Shown here in pieces: positions 23,139 through 29,118 of a DNA stretch of 36,733 nucleotides (its first letter is position 1; each line of letters opens with the position of its first letter). A program made the position numbers and the translations under genes. The DNA comes from a virus. The DNA lies in IMG/VR virus record IMGVR_UViG_3300021168_000063, positions 1-36,733 of that record; one strand, 5' to 3'. A model generated the notes under the pieces. The model saw nothing but the letters and a program-made list of their open reading frames with translations. It had not been told where the DNA came from and did not search any database.

Positions 23139-24938
23139 ATGACAAAACAAGTAATTAATGTAGGGACTCTCCCAAATGATGGAACAGGTGATACGCTTCT
23201 ATCAGCAATGCAAAAGATCAATGCAAACTTCACTGATCTATACACAACATCTTATTCCACAAATGTCGTCAATACTTTTAATAATCGCGCTGGTGCAGTA
23301 AATCTGCTGTCAGCAGACATAACTGGCGCACTAGGTTACACGCCAGTTAATAAAGCAGGTGATACATTTACTGGCTTAGTTGTCATGAACAATGGTTTCG
23401 TGTCTGGCCAGGCTGGTGTTTTTGATTCTAACGTGGCTAGTATTGGTGCTTTACCATCAGTGCCCACAGGAACAATGATTCGCGCTATCAATTTAGATAC
23501 AACACCATCTATAATAACGTTAGATTCATTTATTAATGCTGGCGGAACAATGTCTTCTGTTGTATTGCGCGGTAGTAGAGGAATTGGGTCTGCTCCAGCT
23601 AATGTGCAAACAGCAGATATCATTGGTCAAGTAGGTGCAACTGGATTCGGAACAACACAATTCACAACTGCGGTAACTGGACAAGTCAATTTCGTAGCAG
23701 AAGGTAATTTTACTAACATTTCAAATCCTACTGCAATTTCTTTTCAAGTGACTCCGAGTGCAAGTGTTACTCCTTCAGAATTCATGAGATTAACTTCTGC
23801 TGGTAATTTGATTCTTAGTGGGACTGGTGCAATTCAATTGCCAGTGGGAAATACAGGACAACAACCAACCCCAGCAACAGGTATGCTTCGTTTTAATACA
23901 ACCACATCTCGTTTTGAGTTTTATAATGGTGCTGGTTGGATTAATCACGTTAAGGTGGCTGGCGATACGATGACTGGCACTTTAACATTGCCGGCATTAG
24001 TAGGAACGACGGGCACAGCTACATTAGATAGCTTTATCATCGGTAGCATTACACCAGAAGCTGCCACAGTAACGACATTAACAGCATCATCGCTATCTCT
24101 GACGACTACAAAACTTACTGTAGCGAATGGTGGAACTGGATTAGCAACACTGACTGCCCATAACGTATTATTAGGTGAGGGCACAAGCAACGTAGCATTT
24201 GCTGCACCAAGTACGGCAGGTCAAGCATTGATTAGCGCAGGGGCAACTTCAGATCCAGTATTTGGTTTTCCTACAGGAACATTGATTAACGTTCAAACAT
24301 TTACTTCGTCTGGAACTTATACTCCTACTGTGGGTGCTAATAGTGCAATAATCGAAGCATCAGGTGGCGGCGGTGGTGGCGGTGGATGTCCCGCCACCTC
24401 GACTACAAACGTATCAATTGCTGGTTCAGGTGGTGGCGGAGCATTCGGTAAAGTTCGTGCCACAACATTATCCTCACAGACAGTTACAATTAATACAGGT
24501 GGTGGAGGTGGTGCAGCTGGTGCTAATCCAGGAACTGCAGGTGGATCAGTAAGTATTGGAACTTGGTTAGCATGTCCTGGTGGAGCTGCTGGAGCTGCTG
24601 GAGCAGTTCAAACAACAACAAATGCAACTTTCCAGGCGGCTGCTGCCCAGGGCGGCACAGTAGCAACTTCGTCAGGTGCGGGTGTTACTGCGATATTTTT
24701 ATCGGGCGGCGAACCATCTGGTATAGGTAGTTCTACTTATAACGCAAGTACTGGTGCAAGTGGTCAAGGCGGATCAAGTTGGTATGGAAGTGGTGGAAGT
24801 CCAATCACAGCAGGAGCAGGACAAGCAGCAACTGGCAAAGGTTCAGGAGGTTCAGGCGCATTCTTAGGTGCCTCAGCTTCTGCTGCTGCTGGTGGAGCAG
24901 GGACGAACGGTATTATTATAGTTTATGAGTATGCTTAA
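23139..24938 (+). CDS. Tail fibre protein with glycine-rich C-terminus (599 aa)
   Basis: The N-terminal VGTLPNDGTGDTLLSAMQKINANFTDLY (8-35) is the virion-attachment motif common to T4-like fibre and baseplate-wedge proteins. Residues 60-80 have the fibre-type repeat GALGYTPVNKAGDTFTG. A triple-beta-helix-like middle is Thr/Ala/Gly rich. A TLTVANGGTGL-type repeat (about 327-337) is often seen in fibres. From about 405 the sequence is extremely Gly-rich (runs of up to eight Gly), in the manner of polyglycine adhesin tips or the glycine-rich domain of other tail fibres. It ends in GGAGTNGIIIVYEYA, a typical closing strand. It probably binds a host surface receptor. No separate chaperone is seen. 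Confidence 0.82.
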   Translation: MTKQVINVGTLPNDGTGDTLLSAMQKINANFTDLYTTSYSTNVVNTFNNRAGAVNLLSADITGALGYTPVNKAGDTFTGLVVMNNGFVSGQAGVFDSNVASIGALPSVPTGTMIRAINLDTTPSIITLDSFINAGGTMSSVVLRGSRGIGSAPANVQTADIIGQVGATGFGTTQFTTAVTGQVNFVAEGNFTNISNPTAISFQVTPSASVTPSEFMRLTSAGNLILSGTGAIQLPVGNTGQQPTPATGMLRFNTTTSRFEFYNGAGWINHVKVAGDTMTGTLTLPALVGTTGTATLDSFIIGSITPEAATVTTLTASSLSLTTTKLTVANGGTGLATLTAHNVLLGEGTSNVAFAAPSTAGQALISAGATSDPVFGFPTGTLINVQTFTSSGTYTPTVGANSAIIEASGGGGGGGGCPATSTTNVSIAGSGGGGAFGKVRATTLSSQTVTINTGGGGGAAGANPGTAGGSVSIGTWLACPGGAAGAAGAVQTTTNATFQAAAAQGGTVATSSGAGVTAIFLSGGEPSGIGSSTYNASTGASGQGGSSWYGSGGSPITAGAGQAATGKGSGGSGAFLGASASAAAGGAGTNGIIIVYEYA

Positions 24939-24955
24939 TAATACTTTACAAAAAC

Positions 24956-24982
24956 AAAAAGCGCTCAACAGAGCGCTTTTTT
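24956..24982. terminator. Bidirectional terminator between fibre and gp13 genes
   Basis: GCGCTC-AACA-GAGCGC stem flanked by A and T runs, located between convergent genes ending at 24938 and 24999. Confidence 0.9.
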
Positions 24983-24998
24983 ATTTCTACTTTTAAAT

Positions 24999-25823
24999 TT
25001 AACCGATTAAAAATGACGGAGGCATCGAACCGTTTGACATATCTTGATAATTCTTCAAGTCTTCTTCCAATTTGGCCATTTCTTCTTTAGCTTCTGCTTT
25101 TAATTCGGAGCCATTGAGTGATGTGCCCCCATTGGGGCCTGCAATTGACTGATATTTGGAACGTGCCTCACCTAACATAAACTTTGCTTTTGCATAAGCA
25201 TAATCTTGAATCCATGGGAACGAAGAATAACTATTTAAAATAGCTTGATCTGTTCTATAGTTATAAACCCACAGTAAAACAACTTCTCCGCCGTCAGGAA
25301 CTTTACGACTGATAACAAGCTTCTTTGATACTGGATCGAATGTGTATTGAATATGACCACCGAACATACGCATTGCTAGAGATTGATATTCACTAAACAA
25401 TTCATACGAAGCTAGGCCACCAACTTTACCTGCAGTAAGCATATAAGTGTTAAGATAACCAGATGCAAATGGCTCGAATTGTGATGCTGCTGTTCCTGTA
25501 ACACTACCGATACCACGACGCAAAATTTGACGCACACTTATTGTTTCAAGTGGCAAATAATAATCTGTTTGATCTTTAATAAGTTCCATGAATGCATAGC
25601 TTTCTTCTACTGAGTTAGCTGAACGTTGGCGATACTTTTGCATTGCGTAAGCAATGGCCACATCATAATGTTCTTTATCTAGATCAATATCGACCATTTG
25701 ATCGCCAAGACTGTAGCGAATATAATCTTTAATTAATTTTTTTTGGGTTTCAGCATCAGGCAATGTTGGTGCCATGTATTGCTGTGGGGGTGGGTTGTAG
25801 GGAAATACAGGGTTGAGTGCCAT
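24999..25823 (-). CDS. 13: Neck protein (gp13-like)
   Basis: 274 aa versus 309 in T4 gp13. After a Pro-rich N-terminus (YNPPPQQYMAPTLPD), the sequence has DYIRYSLGDQMVDIDLDKEHYDVAIAYAMQKYRQRSANSVEESY at about 32-75. This matches the neck-protein pattern (helix, LGxxxVxVELxxEHxxxAIxxAL..Y). It continues with YYLPLETISVRQILRRGIGS and IQYTFDPVSKKLVISRKVPDGGEVVLLWVYNY near 155-187, followed by a C-terminal helix bundle. Gp13 with gp14 closes the filled head for tail joining. The gp14 and gp15 candidates are encoded 5 kb away, split off by the small-gene array. Single-gene unit with a late box and a shared terminator. Confidence 0.75.
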   Translation of the reverse strand: MALNPVFPYNPPPQQYMAPTLPDAETQKKLIKDYIRYSLGDQMVDIDLDKEHYDVAIAYAMQKYRQRSANSVEESYAFMELIKDQTDYYLPLETISVRQILRRGIGSVTGTAASQFEPFASGYLNTYMLTAGKVGGLASYELFSEYQSLAMRMFGGHIQYTFDPVSKKLVISRKVPDGGEVVLLWVYNYRTDQAILNSYSSFPWIQDYAYAKAKFMLGEARSKYQSIAGPNGGTSLNGSELKAEAKEEMAKLEEDLKNYQDMSNGSMPPSFLIG

Positions 25824-25843
25824 AAAAATACTCCGATTACTGA

Positions 25844-25851
25844 TATTTACC
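25844..25851 (-). promoter_or_regulatory. Late-type promoter box (GGTAAATA) for gp13
   Basis: GGTAAATA on the minus strand, 20 nt before the gp13 ATG and just upstream of the 3' end of the small-gene array. The same octamer precedes the gp14-like gene. Confidence 0.47.
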
Positions 25852-25853
25852 AG

Positions 25854-26072
25854 TTAGTCAGAGTATTTTAAACGTAGAGATAATTTGTGTTGTTCTGATT
25901 CAACGAGAATTATATTTCTTATATCCCAAAATTCTCGTCTAAGCGTTCTCTTAGAGAATCCGGGAATCTCAAATTCTACCAACCAATAAACAGTATCAAG
26001 CACTATTCGTTCAAATACTAGCCGACCAAAATAATGTGATTTTTTATGAAATACTTGATCATTAGCTTTCAT
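25854..26072 (-). CDS. Array protein 14 (72 aa)
   Basis: Last member of the 14-gene paralogous array. N-terminus ANDQVFHKKSHYFGRLVF aligns with the family pattern (G-D-x-V-x-H-K-K-x-x-x-F-G). A WLVEFEIPGF strand and WDIRNIILVESE follow. The C-terminus HKLSLRLKYSD keeps the L-K-Y ending, but the D-T-P-Q-N-R block has become SEQHK. Closest to member 13, which has the same WDxxNIIxxESExHxL segment. Start overlaps the upstream stop by 4 nt. Confidence 0.78.
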   Translation of the reverse strand: MKANDQVFHKKSHYFGRLVFERIVLDTVYWLVEFEIPGFSKRTLRREFWDIRNIILVESEQHKLSLRLKYSD

Positions 26073-26284
26073 GATTTCAAAATCAATTCTAGATAATGCT
26101 TTTCTGATTCTATTTTTATGATATTTTTAGAATCCCAATAATTGTGTCGCAGGAATTGGGAATCTCCTGAATCAGGGATTATTTTCAGAAACGGTCTATT
26201 TTTATAGAGAACAGTTTCTCCTGTCGCAGTTCCGAATTTTTTCCATCTTTTATGATAATACTTATTATCAAATTCGTCTATCAT
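26069..26284 (-). CDS. Array protein 13 (71 aa)
   Basis: DEFDNKYYHKRWKKFGTATGE keeps the aromatic and x-K-K-F-G part of the N-terminal family pattern. NYWDSKNIIKIESEKHYLELILKS is clearly related to member 14 and marks these two as a recent pair within the array. The final K-Y is replaced by K-S. ATGA overlaps on both sides. No known domain. Confidence 0.76.
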   Translation of the reverse strand: MIDEFDNKYYHKRWKKFGTATGETVLYKNRPFLKIIPDSGDSQFLRHNYWDSKNIIKIESEKHYLELILKS

Positions 26285-26529
26285 CGTCTAGCATCTCCTA
26301 ATTTTAACTTGTAGAACAGAAATTCTTGTTCCGTAATCTTTTCACAGTCAGGAGCAAGCCAATAATCACTTTCGTCGCATTCTACGTCATACATCCGATG
26401 ATATTTTTCTTCTATATCATCAGAGAAGATTGTATTGATGTATCTGACTACACTAGCTAAGTTGTATTTTCTGTTGTAAAGATGATCACCTATTTGAAAT
26501 ACAGGTAGGTTAGTAACTGTTTGTTCCAT
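26281..26529 (-). CDS. Array protein 12 (82 aa)
   Basis: VFQIGDHLYNRKYNLASVVRYI matches the family start (F-x-I-G-D-x-x-Y-N). The body has DVECDESDYWLAPDCEKITEQEFLFYKLKLGDARR. The position of D-T-P-Q-N-R-L is occupied by TEQEFLF, so this is one of the most diverged C-termini. Its start codon lies inside the upstream gene's K-Y-G codons, giving a 20-nt overlap. Confidence 0.74.
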   Translation of the reverse strand: MEQTVTNLPVFQIGDHLYNRKYNLASVVRYINTIFSDDIEEKYHRMYDVECDESDYWLAPDCEKITEQEFLFYKLKLGDARR

Positions 26530-26818
26530 ATTTAAGAATTACTGCTAGTCGTTGTTTTGGAGTATCTTCTTTAAGTAAAATACCGTGCTTATAAAAATTC
26601 AGAAATCCTGCTCGTGAATCTTCAATGTCAATACAGTAAGAGTAACACAAGGTTCCAAATGTTTTCATGAAGCCATTTTCAGCTATAACTTTGGCTCCCT
26701 GGCGCTGCCCGAAGAATTTATATTTTTTTCTGAACCCAACTACATGCCACCATTCTTCAGAAGGCGGATAATAAATTACGTCACCTTTTTCTATAGAAAA
26801 CATTTCGTCTTTAGTCAT
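26510..26818 (-). CDS. Array protein 11 (102 aa)
   Basis: Longest member. FSIEKGDVIYYPPSEEWWHVVGF at 7-29 is the family N-terminus. A middle extension contains two aromatic clusters (KYKFFGQRQGAK and TFGTLCYSYCIDIED). The C-terminus is LKEDTPKQRLAVILKYGTNSY, retaining D-T-P-x-x-R-L and L-K-Y-G with a 4-residue tail. The ATG sits in the upstream gene's K-Y-D codons (8-nt overlap). Confidence 0.78.
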   Translation of the reverse strand: MTKDEMFSIEKGDVIYYPPSEEWWHVVGFRKKYKFFGQRQGAKVIAENGFMKTFGTLCYSYCIDIEDSRAGFLNFYKHGILLKEDTPKQRLAVILKYGTNSY

Positions 26819-27026
26819 ATTTCAATTGATAAAATAAACGGTTCTCAGGAGTATCAGTTTCTAAAAATGAAAATTCTTGTTCGCCAATAATGCCATAATA
26901 TTTAAATTGTTCATTATAATATTTGTATATTTTGTAACCATACTTATTTGATAGTTCTTTGTCTAACTCTCCCACCTGGATAAAACGTTTTCCCTTAAAG
27001 AAATATCCAATTTTAAATGCATCCAT
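26811..27026 (-). CDS. Array protein 10 (71 aa)
   Basis: MDAFKIGYFFKGKRFIQVGEL is a shortened family start. The middle is Tyr-rich (YGYKIYKYYNEQFKYYG). C-terminus FLETDTPENRLFYQLKYD keeps D-T-P-E-N-R-L and L-K-Y-D. Start overlaps the upstream stop by one base (TAATG). Confidence 0.78.
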   Translation of the reverse strand: MDAFKIGYFFKGKRFIQVGELDKELSNKYGYKIYKYYNEQFKYYGIIGEQEFSFLETDTPENRLFYQLKYD

Positions 27027-27280
27027 TAATGCGCGCCTCGTTGCCCTTGATATTTTAACTGTACTGCTAATCTATTCTGAGGTGTGTCTGGAGTCACTTT
27101 CATATAATCACAAATCCACCAAGACCCTGAACGATTAAATAAAGTTATTCCATCATCATCCACTAGATGCACTCGCGTATGATCTTCTAGATCAAGCTTG
27201 CTCACCTTTGCGAATACAAAATTATTTTGATCAGAAGGCCTAAAGTAGAGTACATCACCGACTTTAAATTCATTGTCCAT
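27026..27280 (-). CDS. Array protein 9 (84 aa)
   Basis: MDNEFKVGDVLYFRPSD, with the same first 23 bp as member 8. FAKVSKLDLEDHTRVHLVDDDG reads as two beta strands. GSWWICDYMKV precedes TPDTPQNRLAVQLKY, the canonical C-terminal motif. Unlike most members it has a six-residue tail (QGQRGAH), and the next start therefore falls at the stop codon instead of in the motif. Confidence 0.8.
   Translation of the reverse strand: MDNEFKVGDVLYFRPSDQNNFVFAKVSKLDLEDHTRVHLVDDDGITLFNRSGSWWICDYMKVTPDTPQNRLAVQLKYQGQRGAH
27258..27280. repeat. 23-bp direct repeat at the start of array gene 9
   Basis: Identical to 27463-27485, 205 bp away; encodes the MDNEFKV start. Confidence 0.88.
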
Positions 27281-27485
27281 ATTTAATATCCATCATCAAT
27301 TTTGTTTGGGGTGAATCATTACTTACTGCAACTATATTTTTTTCTAACCACAGCTTAGTATTTGAACCAAGTGCGTCAGTAACTTTAACATGAATAAACC
27401 CTCGATCCGCTAAAAAAGTCACCTTTCCGAATTTATGAAAAATTTTATGATAAACAATAGCCCCGACTTTAAATTCATTGTCCAT
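27270..27485 (-). CDS. Array protein 8 (71 aa)
   Basis: MDNEFKVGAIVYHKIFHKFGKVTFL is a model family N-terminus (F-K-V-G-x-x-V-Y-H-K then F-G-K-V). C-terminus VSNDSPQTKLMMDIKYGQ keeps spacing with conservative changes (D-S-P-Q-T-K-L). Start embedded in the upstream K-H-G-Q codons (11-nt overlap). Confidence 0.8.
   Translation of the reverse strand: MDNEFKVGAIVYHKIFHKFGKVTFLADRGFIHVKVTDALGSNTKLWLEKNIVAVSNDSPQTKLMMDIKYGQ
27463..27485. repeat. 23-bp direct repeat at the start of array gene 8
   Basis: Perfect copy of 27258-27280. Confidence 0.88.
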
Positions 27486-27705
27486 GTTTAATCCTGATGG
27501 CTAAGCGATTTTTAAGATTGTCTGGCCCAATACACTTTACTAAGCTACCGAAAAAATATGTATCTGTTCTTAGATAGTAAGGTCCAATTCCTTTGTGATT
27601 ATAAATATCCACTACAGCAACTCTTCCATACGTTCTCTTTATAATTCCGAATTCATCTTCATTAGGATTATAAACAAAATCAAATTTTTTAAATTCAGTC
27701 AGCAT
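27475..27705 (-). CDS. Array protein 7 (76 aa)
   Basis: MLTEFKKFDFVYNPNEDEFGIIKRTYGRVAVVDIY follows the family plan. C-terminus GPDNLKNRLAIRIKHGQ has N-R-L and I-K-H-G in place of the commoner R-L and L-K-Y-A. Its ATG lies in the K-Y-A-D codons of member 6 (11-nt overlap), and its own K-H-G codons supply the next ATG. Confidence 0.78.
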   Translation of the reverse strand: MLTEFKKFDFVYNPNEDEFGIIKRTYGRVAVVDIYNHKGIGPYYLRTDTYFFGSLVKCIGPDNLKNRLAIRIKHGQ

Positions 27706-27928
27706 ATTTTATTTGAAGCGCCAATCGTTTTTGTGGTGTATCTTCTTTTAAAATTACCATATTAGACACATACCACTGTCCATGTATGTCAGGATTATGA
27801 TCTTCCACCTCGACTTCATATATTAATTCTTCTAAATTTTGTAGGGCAGGTCGACCGATGCCATCAACCAAAGAACCAAATTGTTTTCGTTTCTTATGAA
27901 ATACTATCGTACCGGTTTTTAATTCCAT
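27695..27928 (-). CDS. Array protein 6 (77 aa)
   Basis: I choose the ATG at 27928 (MELKTGTIVFHKKRKQFGSLVDG) because it aligns with the other members. The frame extends three codons to a GTG at 27937 that would overlap the upstream stop. Middle: LIYEVEVEDHNPDIHGQWYVSNMV. C-terminus LKEDTPQKRLALQIKYAD is canonical. Confidence 0.78.
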   Translation of the reverse strand: MELKTGTIVFHKKRKQFGSLVDGIGRPALQNLEELIYEVEVEDHNPDIHGQWYVSNMVILKEDTPQKRLALQIKYAD

Positions 27929-27933
27929 GCTAA

Positions 27934-28179
27934 TCACTGATATTTTAATGAGATAACAAGTTTTTCTTCTACAGAACGAACAGGAATGAATTTGCTTTTA
28001 TCAAGCAAGGAATAATCAGATATATAAACTGGCACATGTTTAAAATTATCATAATCTATCTTAATATAATTGATACGTTTGCCATTACACATCAATCCTA
28101 TTTCAGCTACCGTACAAAACACTAGTCGATCTAAATCAAAAAATATCGAATTCAATTTAACATCATCCATTATTTGCAT
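27934..28179 (-). CDS. Array protein 5 (81 aa)
   Basis: Diverged member: VKLNSIFFDLDRLVFCTVAEIGL replaces the usual K-V-G-D start, and YIKIDYDNFKHVPVYISDYSLLDKS forms the middle. C-terminus FIPVRSVEEKLVISLKYQ retains only the V-x-x-K-L and L-K-Y positions. An internal ATG (MDDVKLN) three codons in is an alternative start. Overlaps member 4 by 10 nt. Confidence 0.73.
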   Translation of the reverse strand: MQIMDDVKLNSIFFDLDRLVFCTVAEIGLMCNGKRINYIKIDYDNFKHVPVYISDYSLLDKSKFIPVRSVEEKLVISLKYQ

Positions 28180-28469
28180 CCGTGTTTTAGAATAAATGCC
28201 AATTTGTCTTGTGGAGTAGCTATCTTATACATTTTATTATCTCGCAGCCAACAATTCCAATGATGCAAACTTATTGTTCCGTATGTTGGTGCATCATCTA
28301 AATCCCCTTCGTATCCATAAGCACAAAGATAATGTACCAACATACTGTCTCCTGACTCACTTAATACTGTTTTGGTGACTTTCATTTTGCAAAATTCGTC
28401 ATACCTATTAATTAGATAATAGATATCGTCATCAGTTGCTGGTGGATTAAGAAGATGCATATCAGGCAT
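28170..28469 (-). CDS. Array protein 4 (99 aa)
   Basis: The N-terminal half is unlike the others (LLNPPATDDDIYYLINRYDEFCKMKVTKTVLSE), though DEFCKMKV recalls D-E-F-K-V. LHHWNCWLRDNKMYKIATPQDKLAFILKHGCK shows the W-x-x-x-N-M and T-P-Q-x-K-L ... L-K-H-G C-terminus. Could be a fusion of a family C-terminus to another small domain. ATG lies in the K-Y-A codons of member 3. Confidence 0.76.
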   Translation of the reverse strand: MPDMHLLNPPATDDDIYYLINRYDEFCKMKVTKTVLSESGDSMLVHYLCAYGYEGDLDDAPTYGTISLHHWNCWLRDNKMYKIATPQDKLAFILKHGCK

Positions 28470-28722
28470 ATTTTAGCTTTAAAAATAAACGATTTTCGGG
28501 AGTGTCTGGATTAAGTTTAATTGTGAGAGTAGTTGCCCACAAATAAATGTCATGTCCTCTTAGAGGTCGGCAATCAATGTCATGTTTTGCCCTAAAAATG
28601 ATAGGATCGTAGTACGGATTCCGCTCCGGAGTTATAGAATACACCTTTCCAAAATAACCAGTTTTCGTATTAAACACTGAATCACCTTCTTTTAATTCTA
28701 ACCCATTAATATCTTTAAGCAT
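28462..28722 (-). CDS. Array protein 3 (86 aa)
   Basis: LELKEGDSVFNTKTGYFGKVYSI at 8-30 is a textbook family N-terminus. The middle carries a Pro/Arg/Asp-rich loop (PERNPYYDPIIFRAKHDIDCRPLRG). C-terminus LNPDTPENRLFLKLKYA. Start and end both use the K-Y-A/ATG overlap (8 nt each). Confidence 0.8.
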   Translation of the reverse strand: MLKDINGLELKEGDSVFNTKTGYFGKVYSITPERNPYYDPIIFRAKHDIDCRPLRGHDIYLWATTLTIKLNPDTPENRLFLKLKYA

Positions 28723-28906
28723 ATTTAAGTTGAATTTTTAATCTGTTTTGTGGTGTGTCTGGATTTACAACAACGATTGTGTAATTTGGCCAAAGATGAC
28801 CTACATTGAGATCATAATCAGCAGCAAACACACTTTCGTTATAGACATGAGTAATTTCAGCGAATTGCTTATTATGAATATTGAAAACAATGTCGCCGAT
28901 TTTCAT
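28715..28906 (-). CDS. Array protein 2 (63 aa)
   Basis: Shortest member and probably the minimal unit: MKIGDIVFNIHNKQFAEITHVY, then a short strand (VFAADYDLNVGHLWPNYTIVVV) and NPDTPQNRLKIQLKYA. Its last 47 bp are identical to the corresponding part of member 1. GAGG in the upstream gene precedes its ATG, one of the few junctions with a Shine-Dalgarno-like site. Confidence 0.82.
   Translation of the reverse strand: MKIGDIVFNIHNKQFAEITHVYNESVFAADYDLNVGHLWPNYTIVVVNPDTPQNRLKIQLKYA
28719..28765. repeat. 47-bp direct repeat, copy in array gene 2
   Basis: Identical base for base to 28916-28962, 197 bp away. It encodes the C-terminal N-P-D-T-P-Q-N-R-L motif through L-K-Y-A and runs past the coding motif into the sequence at the next start. 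Confidence 0.92.
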
Positions 28907-29118
28907 TATGCCTCTGCATATTTAAGTTGAATTTTTAATCTGTTTTGTGGTGTGTCTGGATTCACTTCCACAAAATTATCACTATGAATTAGGATTTCGT
29001 TTTCCTGACCTTCATATTTAATTTTGAAAAATCCAGGCGGAGTGTAATGGCTTTCACGAATAACTTTCGAAAAGTTCTTCCGCTTGGGATGAAACAAAGT
29101 TGATCCAATTCCAATCAT
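28906..29118 (-). CDS. Array protein 1 (70 aa)
   Basis: First array gene, starting immediately after the stop of the 403-aa gene. MIGIGSTLFHPKRKNFSKVIRE follows the family plan. FFKIKYEGQENEILIHSDNFVEV is the strand region. NPDTPQNRLKIQLKYA is followed by Glu-Ala, which displaces the downstream start from the motif to a TAATG overlap. Confidence 0.82.
   Translation of the reverse strand: MIGIGSTLFHPKRKNFSKVIRESHYTPPGFFKIKYEGQENEILIHSDNFVEVNPDTPQNRLKIQLKYAEA
28916..28962. repeat. 47-bp direct repeat, copy in array gene 1
   Basis: Perfect copy of 28719-28765. The rest of the two genes differs, so the identity is confined to the 3' block. Confidence 0.92.

Noticed and set aside
27929-27937. 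GTG start three codons upstream for array protein 6
   Set aside because: The ATG at 27928 aligns better with the other family members; the GTG is kept only as an alternative.
25854-29118. Interpretation of the tandem repeats as a CRISPR-like or diversity-generating array
   Set aside because: Units are full protein-coding genes with start and stop codons; repeats are not regularly spaced short palindromes, and no reverse transcriptase or Cas-type gene is present.
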